Shown one piece after another: positions 1 to 6,878 of a stretch of 9,971 nt of DNA; positions within the stretch are counted from its first letter, which is position 1; every line of letters begins with the position of its first letter. The notes beneath the pieces were generated by a model. That model worked only from the letters and a program-made list of their open reading frames with translations. It searched no databases and was not told the origin of the DNA. The stretch is from Gemmatimonadota bacterium. GTDB lineage: Bacteria > Gemmatimonadota > Gemmatimonadetes > Gemmatimonadales > Gemmatimonadaceae. Made by a program: the position numbers and the translations under genes. The DNA lies in NCBI GenBank assembly GCA_023249395.1, contig JAHFCS010000042.1, positions 1 through 9,971 of the forward strand. Direction: 5' to 3'.

Positions 1-1
1 T

Positions 2-229
2 CGCCAGCTGTTCGAGGTCGCGATCCAGGCGGCAATCGGACAGAAGGTCATCGCCCGCACGACGGTGAAGCCGCTACGGAAGGACGTTCTCGCGAAGTGC
101 TACGGGGGAGACATCACGCGAAAGCGCAAGCTCCTCGAGAAGCAGAAAGAGGGAAAGAAGAGGATGAAGCAGGTCGGGTCGGTGGAGATTCCGCAGGAGG
201 CGTTTCTCGCCGTCCTACAGGTGGAGTAA
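2..229 (+). CDS. lepA: Elongation factor 4 (LepA), C-terminal end only
   Basis: The window opens inside this gene, and the last 75 codons and the TAA stop are visible. LepA is a ribosome-associated translational GTPase that acts on elongating or initiating ribosomes. What is seen is its C-terminal domain: it contains VIARTTVKPLRKDVLAKCYGGD, broken here as VIARTTVKPL then RKDVLAKCYGGD, followed by a very basic stretch (TRKRKLLEKQKEGKKRMKQ) and the ending GSVEIPQEAFLAVL. This lysine/arginine-rich tail followed by IPQEAF is characteristic of LepA and is not found in EF-G. The GTPase domain lies upstream of the window, so completeness cannot be judged. The next gene starts 3 bases after the stop, and its ribosome-binding GGAG lies inside the last lepA codons, so the two are probably cotranscribed. 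Confidence 0.93.
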   Translation, partial: RQLFEVAIQAAIGQKVIARTTVKPLRKDVLAKCYGGDITRKRKLLEKQKEGKKRMKQVGSVEIPQEAFLAVLQVE

Positions 230-232
230 GAC

Positions 233-1306
233 GTGGCGTCGCTCGTTGTACAGACGAGCTTCCTTGGCGACGTCGTCCTTACGACTCCACTCATTGCGGA
301 GCTTGCAAAGCGCGGCGATGTGGATGTCCTGACGACGCAGCCCGGCGCGCAGATTCTCGCCAACAACCCCGCGATTCGAAACACTCTCGTCTACGAAAAG
401 CGCGACAGGGATCGCGGACTGTCGGGCTTGATGCGCACCGTCCGCCGTGTGCGACATACGGGATTGTACGGAAGCCCACCGCCATCGACTGGCGACACCC
501 GGCGCCCTGAGAATTATTACGAGACCGCCTACATGGCCCAGGGCTCGTTGAGGAGCGCATTGCTGGCCCTCGCCGTCGGAGTGCCGCACCGGATCGGCTT
601 CGACACGTCTTCCGGCCGCGCATTTTACACAGAGCGGGTCGCATATAAGCCGGATCGTCACCACGCCGAGCGCCTCTGGTGGCTGTCGATGAGTGACTGT
701 GCCGATCCACCGCTGCCCGAGCAGATCCGGCCGAGACTCTACCCCGGCGAAGAGGAGCGCCGCGTGGTGGACAGACTTCTCGAGGACGCCGGGATACCGC
801 GACCGTACATCGTTATCGGGCCGGGTAGCGCGTGGGGGACGAAGCGGTGGCCATTCTACCCCGAGCTGGCGAAGCTGGTCGCCGATCATTTTCCGGTAGT
901 CGTCGTCGGTGGAAATGGCGACGTCATGCTCGGCGACACTGTGATTGCGCAGCTACCGTCCGGCCGAGGTCTCAACGCCGCCGGGAGGTTGTCATTGCTC
1001 GCCTCCGCGGAGCTGATCGGTCGAGCCGCTGCTCTCGTCGGCAACGATTCCGCGCCGCAGCATCTGGCGTCGGCAATGGGCACGCCGACAGTGACGGTTT
1101 ACGGGCCGACTACTCCTGAATTCGGATTCGGTCCGCTCGCCCCACAAAGCGCGACTATCGGGCTGGCCAACCTCGCCTGCCGGCCCTGCCACAAACATGG
1201 ACCGGCGCGTTGCCCGCTTGGACATTGGCGGTGTATGCGCGAACTTTCTTCGCGGCAGGTTTTCGAGACACTGATGCGCACCCTCTCCACAGCGGAGACA
1301 GCTTGA
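233..1306 (+). CDS. Glycosyltransferase family 9, lipopolysaccharide heptosyltransferase II-like
   Basis: This predicted 357-aa cytoplasmic-face transferase would add heptose from an ADP-activated donor to the inner core of LPS. The N-terminal half starts with VVQTSFLGDVVLTTPLIAEL (residues 5-24), the GT9 acceptor-side motif, where Asp13 is the likely catalytic residue. The C-terminal half has IGPGSAWGTKRWP (195-207) and LVGNDSAPQHLASAMGTP (268-285), the nucleotide-sugar binding signature. Near the end is a four-cysteine segment (C316, C319, C327, C334, with CPLGHWRCM) typical of WaaF-like members. The start is a GTG preceded by GGAG at suitable distance; no better start agrees with the conserved N-terminus. 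Residues about 76-94 look like an extra Pro/Gly/Ser-rich stretch between VRRVR and the conserved YETAYMAQGSLRSA. The exact acceptor is not decidable, so a waaF name would be a guess. Confidence 0.88.
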   Translation: MASLVVQTSFLGDVVLTTPLIAELAKRGDVDVLTTQPGAQILANNPAIRNTLVYEKRDRDRGLSGLMRTVRRVRHTGLYGSPPPSTGDTRRPENYYETAYMAQGSLRSALLALAVGVPHRIGFDTSSGRAFYTERVAYKPDRHHAERLWWLSMSDCADPPLPEQIRPRLYPGEEERRVVDRLLEDAGIPRPYIVIGPGSAWGTKRWPFYPELAKLVADHFPVVVVGGNGDVMLGDTVIAQLPSGRGLNAAGRLSLLASAELIGRAAALVGNDSAPQHLASAMGTPTVTVYGPTTPEFGFGPLAPQSATIGLANLACRPCHKHGPARCPLGHWRCMRELSSRQVFETLMRTLSTAETA

Positions 1307-2298
1307 CGGTCAGGGAACAGTTCATAGTCGGTGTGGACCTCGGAGGAACGAACATCGCGGCCGGCGCGATGCCGACGGACGGCACGCGCGAGATCGCGAT
1401 GCGTATGGCTCCCACCCATGGAGAGGAAGGCTCGGCTGCGGTGGTGGATCGCATCGCGGCGATGATCGAGGACGTAATAGCGCAGACGCGGCTCGAGACT
1501 GGAGCCGAACGATCAGACTTCCTCGGCGTCGGAATCGGTTCGCCCGGGCCGCTCGATCGGCTCCGCGGCGTGGTCATCGTCACTCCGAATCTCGGGTGGC
1601 GCGATTTCCCCTTGCGCGATGAGGTCGGGAGTCGCGTCAATCTACCGGCGACGCTCGACAACGACGCGAACTGCGCGACACTCGGCGAATTCTGGTGCGG
1701 TGCCGCGCGCGGGGGCCGACACGTCATGGGCATGACGATCGGAACAGGGATCGGAGGCGGACTCATCCTCGACGGCAAGCTCTACCATGGCGCGTCGGAC
1801 ATCGCTGGAGAGATCGGTCACACGACGATCGACGCTACCGGGCGGCGCTGCAAATGCGGCAACTATGGCTGTCTCGAGGCGTACGCATCGGGGCCCGCCA
1901 TCGCCGAGCGAGCGCGCGAAGTGCTGGACGTGGACGGTGATTCGATTCTTCTCGATCTCGTCGGCGGCGACATGAGTCGCATCACGGCACAAACGGTGTT
2001 CGAAGCATCGAAACGTGGAGACCCGATCGCGGTCGAGGTCGTGCGCGACACCGCTCACTTTCTCGGAGTCGGGATCTCGAACCTCCTCAACATCTTCAAC
2101 CCCGACACAGTCGTAATCGCCGGCGGCGTGACGCAGGCGGGCGAGCAGCTGTTCGAGCCGCTGCGCGCCGAAGTGCGCCGGCGCGCGTTCAAGCCGGCGG
2201 TGGATGCGTGCAGGATCGTACCGGGCGCGCTCCCCCTCTCCGCCGGCGTAGTAGGTGCCGTGGCGACCTTCAAGGCGCAAATGCTCGGAGATCTATAG
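1303..2298 (+). CDS. ROK-family sugar kinase, glucokinase type
   Basis: This predicted 331-aa cytoplasmic kinase phosphorylates a hexose, most likely glucose to glucose-6-phosphate, with ATP. The ATP-binding phosphate loop is VGVDLGGTN (residues 9-17). PGPLD and PNLGW (81-99 region) are ROK features. LDNDANCATLGE (118-129) contains the catalytic base Asp121. GTGIGGGLI (147-155) is the second phosphate motif. AGEIGH (168-173) supplies the sugar-binding glutamate, and the CKCGNYGCLE cluster (183-192) with His173 forms the structural zinc site that defines ROK enzymes. I chose the TTG at 1303: it lies after AGCGGAGACAGC, so GGAG is well placed, and it overlaps the previous stop as TTGA, a sign of translational coupling. 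An upstream ATG in frame at 1210 would give an extension lying wholly inside the neighbouring gene. No DNA-binding domain is present, so it is a kinase and not a ROK repressor. NagK, mannokinase or other hexose specificity is possible. Confidence 0.92.
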   Translation: MTVREQFIVGVDLGGTNIAAGAMPTDGTREIAMRMAPTHGEEGSAAVVDRIAAMIEDVIAQTRLETGAERSDFLGVGIGSPGPLDRLRGVVIVTPNLGWRDFPLRDEVGSRVNLPATLDNDANCATLGEFWCGAARGGRHVMGMTIGTGIGGGLILDGKLYHGASDIAGEIGHTTIDATGRRCKCGNYGCLEAYASGPAIAERAREVLDVDGDSILLDLVGGDMSRITAQTVFEASKRGDPIAVEVVRDTAHFLGVGISNLLNIFNPDTVVIAGGVTQAGEQLFEPLRAEVRRRAFKPAVDACRIVPGALPLSAGVVGAVATFKAQMLGDL

Positions 2299-2368
2299 AG
2301 ACCAGCACGCTAGTACGTATGCAGGAACTGAGAACTACCCGCCGCGCGCGACCAGCTTGCCCGCCACC

Positions 2369-2409
2369 AGCGGCTAGCTGCCTACGACGAGACGGTCCCG
2401 CTTTTTTTT
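2369..2409 (+). terminator. Possible weak terminator after the ROK kinase gene
   Basis: Eight consecutive T bases (2402-2409) follow a GC-rich stretch. AGCGG at 2369-2373 can pair with CCGCT at 2398-2402, but the loop is about 24 bases, so the hairpin is poor. The position, about 70 bases after the kinase stop and before a convergent gene, is what favours a terminator. The call rests mainly on the T-run and on location. Confidence 0.25.
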
Positions 2410-2416
2410 GCATTTT

Positions 2417-2460
2417 CATTTTTCTCCGCGTTCTTCGCGTTCTCCGCGGTGAAAAAAATG
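2417..2460. repeat. Three tandem 9-bp units within an imperfect stem-loop, between convergent genes
   Basis: TTCTCCGCG (2422-2430), TTCTTCGCG (2431-2439) and TTCTCCGCG (2440-2448) stand in tandem with one mismatch in the middle unit. The block also sits in an inverted repeat: 2417-2430 pairs with 2445-2460, with seven pairs at the base (CATTTTT with AAAAATG), a two-A bulge, one pair, a T/T mismatch and five GC pairs, leaving a 14-base loop. No other gene was found in 2299-2472. Possible roles are a bidirectional transcription stop for the two converging genes, or a copy of a dispersed intergenic repeat. I recall similar CCGCG-rich TTCTCCGCG-like runs scattered in environmental bacterial genomes, but this is memory and not a search result. 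Confidence 0.55.
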
Positions 2461-2472
2461 AGGTCTCGGAAG

Positions 2473-3240
2473 CTAGTTTAGCTCGCGCACCCAGATATTC
2501 CTGAAGCTGATCGGCGGACTCGGATCTCCGTGCGCCTGCAGCAGAATTGGCGACGCGCCGTGCGCCTTATAGCGCGGTACGCCGATGTTCTGCGTCGTCC
2601 CCTTGAGCACGAAGTTGTTCTGCACAAGGACACCGTTATGAAGGCCCGTCACGCGCGCCGGCGTGTTCAGCGAGCCATCGGAATCGAATGTCGGCGCGGT
2701 CCAGATGACATCGTACGTCTGCCAATCTCCCGGTTTACGCATGGCGTTCACGAGCGGCGGCGACTGCTTGTAAACGCTCCCCGTCTGTCCGTTTACGTAC
2801 GTCTTGTTTTCGTACGAATCCAGGATCTGGAGCTCGTAGCCGCCTGCGTCCGTCGCGGCCATGTAAAGGCCGCTGTTTCCTCGGGCCTGGCCCGAGCCCG
2901 TGATACCGGCGGGAATGCGCCATTCGAGATGAAGCTGATAGTTGTTGAACTTGCGCTTCGTCTGGATGTCGCCGGCCTTCTTGTTAACCTGCATCACGCC
3001 ATCGCTCACCGTCCAGCCCGCCGGCTCGTTCTTCCCGGTGCCAACCCACTCGTCGAGGTTTCTGCCGTCGAACAGTCGGATTGCGTCGGATGGTGCGTCA
3101 CTGTTTGTCGTGCCGGGCGTGACGATCTTCGGCTCCGGTGCCCAGACTTCGGTGTCTTCGGGCTTCGCTGGCTGCTGCTGTGCGCTGGCGATCATGGGAA
3201 TTGTGCCGAGCGCGAGAGTGAGAAACAGTTTCTTCGGCAT
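2473..3240 (-). CDS. Exported 3-keto-disaccharide hydrolase-like protein (DUF1080)
   Basis: This predicted 255-aa secreted or periplasmic protein has one DUF1080 / 3-keto-disaccharide hydrolase domain, a concanavalin-like beta-sandwich fold. Characterised relatives cleave 3-keto-glycosides, but many are uncharacterised. The start chosen is the ATG at 3240, because it gives a clean signal peptide: MPKK, a hydrophobic core LFLTLALGTIPMI, then ASA before QQQ, predicting cleavage after residue 20. A longer GTG start at 3276 would put an Arg/His/Pro-rich stretch in front and spoil this. Family landmarks in order are IRLFDGRNLDEWVG (54-67), GNSGLYM (121-127), YELQILDSYEN (135-145), QTYDVIW (174-180) and LQAHGDPSPPISFRNIWVRE (234-253). 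No convincing Shine-Dalgarno lies before the ATG. The gene is convergent with the ROK kinase and divergent from the sugar importer, with 100 bases shared with the latter. The family often accompanies saccharide catabolism, which fits both neighbours. Confidence 0.9.
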   Translation of the reverse strand: MPKKLFLTLALGTIPMIASAQQQPAKPEDTEVWAPEPKIVTPGTTNSDAPSDAIRLFDGRNLDEWVGTGKNEPAGWTVSDGVMQVNKKAGDIQTKRKFNNYQLHLEWRIPAGITGSGQARGNSGLYMAATDAGGYELQILDSYENKTYVNGQTGSVYKQSPPLVNAMRKPGDWQTYDVIWTAPTFDSDGSLNTPARVTGLHNGVLVQNNFVLKGTTQNIGVPRYKAHGASPILLQAHGDPSPPISFRNIWVRELN

Positions 3241-3301
3241 GGGCCTGTGCGCGTGTCGGGGACTCCAAGGTACCACGATTCGCCAATGCTCGCATGACGC
3301 T

Positions 3302-3330
3302 TTGACACGTCCGTCTTTCCGCGCAATTTT
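3302..3330 (+). promoter_or_regulatory. Candidate promoter for the sugar importer operon
   Basis: A perfect TTGACA (3302-3307) is followed after exactly 17 bases by AATTTT (3325-3330), a weak match to TATAAT (three of six). It lies in the 100-base divergent gap. The problem is position: transcription would begin around 3337, after the GGAG ribosome site (3332-3335) and only a few bases before the ATG at 3341. It would therefore give a nearly leaderless mRNA or be a chance match. The remaining gap (3241-3301) shows no better promoter by eye on either strand. Confidence 0.3.
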
Positions 3331-3340
3331 CGGAGATCAG

Positions 3341-4855
3341 ATGACGACGACAAACGGAGATACTGCCGCGAAGACCGCGATTCTTCGCATGGAGGGAATT
3401 CGCAAGGAATTCCCCGGCGTCGTCGCGCTCGATGGGGTGGACCTCGACGTGCGACGGGGCGAGGTGCACGTGTTGCTGGGCGAGAATGGCGCTGGCAAAT
3501 CCACGCTCATGAAGATCCTGAGCGGCGCGTATACCAAAGACGCGGGCCGCGTATGGATCGACGGCATGGAGACTGACATCTCGGGCCCGCGGATGGCTCG
3601 AGAGCTCGGCGTCGGCATCATCTATCAGGAGCTCACGCTGATTCCGGAGCTGTCCGCGGCTGAGAACGTCTACCTGGGACGCGAGCCGCGTCGCCTCAGG
3701 ACGGTTGTCGATCGGTCGAGAATGATCGCGGACACCAGGCGGATTCTCAACGATCTCGGGGCCGACGTTCCTCCCGCCGCGCCCACCAGGACATTGAGCC
3801 TCGCACAGAGGCAGCTGGTCGAGATCGCGAAAGCACTTTCCCTCGAGCCGCGGATCCTCGTCATGGACGAGCCGACATCCGCACTGACAACGAGAGAGAC
3901 ACAGTCGCTGTTCGCTGCCATCCGCCGACTTACCGCGCGGGGAGTTGCGATCATTTACATATCGCATCGGCTCGACGAGATCTTCGAGATCGGAGACCGG
4001 GTCACTGTGCTTCGGGACGGACGCCATGTCTCGACACATACGGTGCGCAGCGCGGATCGTCGCGAGCTCGTTCGTCTGATGGCGAATCGCGAGCTCGACG
4101 AGGGCATCTCCGGCGGCACGACAGTTCGCGGCAGTGAGCTGCTGCGAGTAGAGAATCTCACGCGGCAGGGCGCGCTGGAGAATGTCAGCTTCAGCGTTCA
4201 CGCGGGGGAAATCGTCGGAATTGCCGGATTGCTCGGCGCGGGCCGCACGGAGCTCGCACGGGTGATCTTTGGCGCAGACAACGCTGACGGTGGCCGGATA
4301 TTCGTTCGCGGGAAGTTGCAGAACATCAAGTCCCCGCGCGACGCTGTCCGACTCGGGATTGGATTCCTGACGGAGGACCGCAAGGCGCAGGGGCTCGTGC
4401 TCGGACGCTCTGTTCGGGACAACATCGCGCTTCCAGTGCTGCGCCGACTGAGCCGGCTAGGGGTTGTGCGGCGGAGCGAGGAGGTCGCGCTCGCCGAATC
4501 GTATGTGCGCGACCTGCGAATCCGAACGCCTTCGACGAGTCAGCTTGCTCTCCACCTGAGTGGAGGGAATCAGCAGAAGGTCGTTCTCGCGAAATGGCTC
4601 GGCTGCAAGGCGGACATTCTTTTTCTTGATGAGCCGACGCGCGGCATCGACGTCGGTGCAAAGCAGGAGATCTACGCGCTGATCAACAAGCTCGCCGCTT
4701 CGGGGGTCGGAATCGTGATGATTTCTTCGGAGCTGCCAGAAGTCGTCGGGCTCTCGGACCGCGTGCTGGTCATGCGCGGTGGAAAGATCGTCGGCGAGTT
4801 CAATCGAGCAGAAGCAACGCAGGAACGACTCCTTGCCTGCGCAGTGGGCGCCTGA
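3341..4855 (+). CDS. Sugar ABC transporter, tandem ATPase subunit (RbsA/MglA type)
   Basis: This predicted 504-aa cytoplasmic protein has two ATPase domains and energises monosaccharide import, the usual length and layout for CUT2 ATPases. Domain 1 has Walker A GENGAGKST (47-55), Q-loop Gln96 in IIYQELTL, signature LSLAQRQ (152-158), Walker B LVMDEPTS (173-180) and switch histidine 209 in YISHRLDE. Domain 2 has a degenerate Walker A, GLLGAGRTE (Lys replaced by Arg), an intact LSGGNQQK signature (407-414 region), Walker B FLDEPTRGID (428-437) and ISSELPE with no switch histidine. This asymmetry is normal for RbsA/MglA/XylG. The ATG is preceded by CGGAGATCAG, with GGAG 5 bases upstream. The reading frame stays open far upstream, but that part is antisense to the DUF1080 gene and lacks homology. 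The permease gene starts 1 base after this stop. Specificity cannot be read from the ATPase. Confidence 0.95.
   Translation: MTTTNGDTAAKTAILRMEGIRKEFPGVVALDGVDLDVRRGEVHVLLGENGAGKSTLMKILSGAYTKDAGRVWIDGMETDISGPRMARELGVGIIYQELTLIPELSAAENVYLGREPRRLRTVVDRSRMIADTRRILNDLGADVPPAAPTRTLSLAQRQLVEIAKALSLEPRILVMDEPTSALTTRETQSLFAAIRRLTARGVAIIYISHRLDEIFEIGDRVTVLRDGRHVSTHTVRSADRRELVRLMANRELDEGISGGTTVRGSELLRVENLTRQGALENVSFSVHAGEIVGIAGLLGAGRTELARVIFGADNADGGRIFVRGKLQNIKSPRDAVRLGIGFLTEDRKAQGLVLGRSVRDNIALPVLRRLSRLGVVRRSEEVALAESYVRDLRIRTPSTSQLALHLSGGNQQKVVLAKWLGCKADILFLDEPTRGIDVGAKQEIYALINKLAASGVGIVMISSELPEVVGLSDRVLVMRGGKIVGEFNRAEATQERLLACAVGA
3395..3413. repeat. Perfect 7-5-7 inverted repeat at the start of the ATPase gene
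   Basis: GGAATTC (3395-3401), spacer GCAAG, then GAATTCC (3407-3413) form a perfect inverted repeat 55-73 bases into the coding sequence. It encodes the conserved GIRKEFPG segment (residues 19-26), so coding constraint may account for it. It could also act as an operator-like palindrome or as an mRNA hairpin near the start of the operon. Confidence 0.4.
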
Positions 4856-4856
4856 C

Positions 4857-5846
4857 ATGACGAGCGCGATCGACCCGGGCGCATTGGCCAGAAGACGCTC
4901 GATGGGCGCCTTCCGAGGGCGTGAAATGGGCACGCTCGGCGGCCTTGTCATTCTGTGCACGGGGCTCTGGATTGCGACGCCGCACTTCGTGACGGCATCG
5001 AATCTCGTCAACGTGGTTCAACAGAGCACGATCATCGGAGTGATCGCCGTCGGAATGACGTTCGTCATCCTCACCGGCGGAATCGACCTTTCGGTCGGAT
5101 CCATCGTAGCGCTCGCCGGAATCACGTTCGGGACGCTTGTACAGGCAAACGTGCCGCTGCCGCTCGCTGCGGCAGGAGCGCTGATCGCCGGCACGCTGTG
5201 CGGTGCGGTGAACGGGGCGCTCGTTACGATTGGGCGCCTTCCGCCGTTCATCGCGACACTCGGGATGATGAGCGTCGCCCGGGGCATCGCACTCATGCTC
5301 TCGGATGGTCGCCCGATCTCCGGATTCCCAGCAGGATTCCGCTCACTGGCCACGGGCACCGTGGCCGGCATTCCGGCGCCGGTCATCATCATGCTTGCGT
5401 TGTATGGAGCGGCGCATTTCGTACTCACGCGAGTCAGACTCGGACGATACACCTACGCCATCGGAGGCAATGAAGAGGCGACGGCATTGTCCGGTGTAAA
5501 CGTCCGCGCTTACAAAACGATCGTATACTGCATCTCCGGATTCGTCAGCGCGCTGACTTCCCTGCTTCTCGTTGCGCGGCTCAACTCCGCGCAGCCAATA
5601 GCCGGGATCTCATACGAGCTCGACGCCATAGCCGCAGTCGTAATTGGCGGCACGAGCCTCCTCGGCGGATCTGGATCGGTAGTCGGAACACTCATCGGCG
5701 CATTGATAATGAGTGTGCTTCGCAACGGACTGAACCTGCTCGGCGTATCCTCCTACGTGCAGCAGGTGGCGATCGGCACGGTCATAGTGGTAGCCGTGCT
5801 GGTCGACATGGCCTTGCGCCAGCGGGCCAGCCTTCCAACAGGATGA
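4857..5846 (+). CDS. Sugar ABC transporter, inner-membrane permease (RbsC type)
   Basis: This predicted 329-aa permease of the BPD_transp_2 (CUT2) family forms the membrane channel with the ATPase encoded just upstream. The first 20 or so residues are polar and basic, and then hydrophobic segments run nearly continuously: about 26-42, 57-75, 83-95, 102-124, 129-148, 170-190, 220-240, 255-290 and 300-318. Family landmarks are LTGGIDLSVGSIVALAG (72-88), the cytoplasmic loop GRYTYAIGGNEEATALSGV (196-214), which contacts the ATPase, and the conserved end ELDAIAAVVIGGTSLLGGSG (254-273) continuing to GTLIGALIMSVLRNGLNLLG. I chose the ATG at 4857, one base after the ATPase stop. A longer frame from 4779 would overlap the ATPase gene and add a polar stretch foreign to the family. 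A Met at residue 16 is a possible alternative start. Translation is probably coupled to the ATPase. Confidence 0.94.
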   Translation: MTSAIDPGALARRRSMGAFRGREMGTLGGLVILCTGLWIATPHFVTASNLVNVVQQSTIIGVIAVGMTFVILTGGIDLSVGSIVALAGITFGTLVQANVPLPLAAAGALIAGTLCGAVNGALVTIGRLPPFIATLGMMSVARGIALMLSDGRPISGFPAGFRSLATGTVAGIPAPVIIMLALYGAAHFVLTRVRLGRYTYAIGGNEEATALSGVNVRAYKTIVYCISGFVSALTSLLLVARLNSAQPIAGISYELDAIAAVVIGGTSLLGGSGSVVGTLIGALIMSVLRNGLNLLGVSSYVQQVAIGTVIVVAVLVDMALRQRASLPTG

Positions 5847-5850
5847 TGCG

Positions 5851-6786
5851 ATGATTCGCCATTACCTCAGAACCACCGCCGTGGTGCTGGTCGCGGCCGT
5901 GTCGGTCACAGGCTGCAATCGCGGAGAAAAGGCGAACAGATCGGGCCCGACGCTCGCGCTCGTCGTCAAGACTCTCAACAACGCTTTCTTCATCGAAATG
6001 GAGAAAGGTGCAAAGGCGGCTGCCGACAGCCTCGGCATTCAGCTCGTGGTTCAGGCACCTGAGCGCGAGATAGACGTCGAGAAGCAAATGGAGATCGTCG
6101 AGAATCTGATAGAGAGAAAAGTGGACGTCCTGTTGCTCGTGCCGAGTGGCTCGCGCGAAATTGTCCCGGCAATCGTGAAGGCCAACGCCGCGAAAATTCC
6201 AGTCGTGATTGTCGACACACGCGTCGACGCGGCGGCTCTAAAGTCGGCGAACGCCAGAATCGCGACGTTCATCGGCTCGGATAACGTGGACGGCGGAAGA
6301 ATTGCCGGGGAGTTCGTCGCGCAGAAGCTGGGAGGCAAGGGCAAGGTCGCGGTGCTCGAAGGGATTCCAGGTCACGAGACCGGCGACTCGCGTCTGCGCG
6401 GATTCCGCAGCGCGATCGCGAAGTATCCCGGCCTCACGATCGTCGCGTCTCAGACCGCCAACTGGGAGCGCGACCAGGCGTTCAACGTCGCGCAGAACAT
6501 CCTGCAATCACATCCCGACATTCAGGCGATCTTTGCCTGCAACGATGTGATGGCCCTCGGCGCGGTTGAGGCGATCGCTGCCGCCGGAAGGACGAAGGAT
6601 ATCGCGGTGGTAGGATTCGACGCACAGGACGACGCGCGAACCGCGATTCGCCAGGGTCGCATGGCGGCGACGATCGCACAGAATCCGCACGAGATGGGAA
6701 GCCTGGCGGTGATCAGCGCGAGCAAGCTTCTCAGGAACGAGACTATTCCCGCGGTGCAGCCAGTTCCGATCGACCTCGTAAAATAG
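5851..6786 (+). CDS. Sugar-binding lipoprotein of the ABC importer (RbsB-like)
   Basis: This predicted 311-aa periplasmic solute-binding lipoprotein (Peripla_BP_4 family) delivers a sugar to the permease encoded 4 bases upstream. A lipoprotein signal is clear: MIRHYLR, a hydrophobic core, and lipobox VTGC with Cys22 as the lipidated residue. Compared from memory with E. coli RbsB, the ribose-contacting positions are largely kept: TLNNAFF (41-47, the two Phe), Asp122 in VIVDTR (an extra Thr separates Asp and Arg), Arg181 in GDSRLRGF, Trp205 where RbsB has Phe, Asn231 in FACNDVMALGA, Asp257 in VVGFDAQDD and Gln277 in ATIAQNP. This favours ribose or a close pyranose, but allose- and other pentose/hexose-type proteins share many of these residues. 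AGGA at 5840-5843 is a good ribosome site. The binding protein is encoded last in the order A-C-B, whereas many sugar operons place it first. A 92-base gap follows before the kinase gene. Confidence 0.93.
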   Translation: MIRHYLRTTAVVLVAAVSVTGCNRGEKANRSGPTLALVVKTLNNAFFIEMEKGAKAAADSLGIQLVVQAPEREIDVEKQMEIVENLIERKVDVLLLVPSGSREIVPAIVKANAAKIPVVIVDTRVDAAALKSANARIATFIGSDNVDGGRIAGEFVAQKLGGKGKVAVLEGIPGHETGDSRLRGFRSAIAKYPGLTIVASQTANWERDQAFNVAQNILQSHPDIQAIFACNDVMALGAVEAIAAAGRTKDIAVVGFDAQDDARTAIRQGRMAATIAQNPHEMGSLAVISASKLLRNETIPAVQPVPIDLVK

Positions 6787-6858
6787 GATTGCAACGTGTA
6801 CCATCAGCAATGTGGACTTCGCGAAATCATCGGCCGGCGCGCTCGCAGAGCCAGGAGT

Positions 6859-6871
6859 TTCTCCGGGAGAA
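6859..6871. promoter_or_regulatory. Inverted repeat overlapping the ribosome site of the PfkB kinase gene
   Basis: TTCTCC (6859-6864), one G, then GGAGAA (6866-6871) is a perfect 6-1-6 inverted repeat. The right arm is the Shine-Dalgarno region (GGAGAAGGGA, 6866-6875) for the ATG at 6879. CTCC (6861-6864) can also pair with an upstream GGAG (6853-6856) across TTT, so two alternative small hairpins could mask or free the ribosome site. The rest of the 6787-6878 gap shows no convincing terminator and no good promoter by eye. Confidence 0.35.
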
Positions 6872-6878
6872 GGGACTG

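Noticed and set aside
215..889. Open frame of 224 codons on the - strand opposite the heptosyltransferase
   Set aside because: The + strand frame has the full GT9 motifs, while this one has none and no ribosome site was identified.
1642..2280. Open frame of 212 codons opposite the ROK kinase
   Set aside because: It is a shadow of a well-supported kinase gene, with no domain features.
2452..2458. T-run in the - strand transcript just after the DUF1080 stop as an intrinsic terminator
   Set aside because: No GC-rich hairpin stands directly before it in that direction, so it is treated only as part of the stem-loop element.
2942..3340. Upstream extension of the ATPase reading frame
   Set aside because: It runs antisense to the DUF1080 gene and carries no ATPase motif. 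The ATG at 3341 has a good ribosome site.
3098..4201. Long open frame (367 codons) on the - strand inside the ATPase gene
   Set aside because: It lies opposite a strongly conserved ABC ATPase, has no recognisable motif, and its composition is typical of antisense frames in GC-rich DNA.
6789..6878. Longer N-terminus for the PfkB kinase from a TTG
   Set aside because: The 30 extra residues are Arg-rich and outside the fold, and the ribosome site is at 6879.
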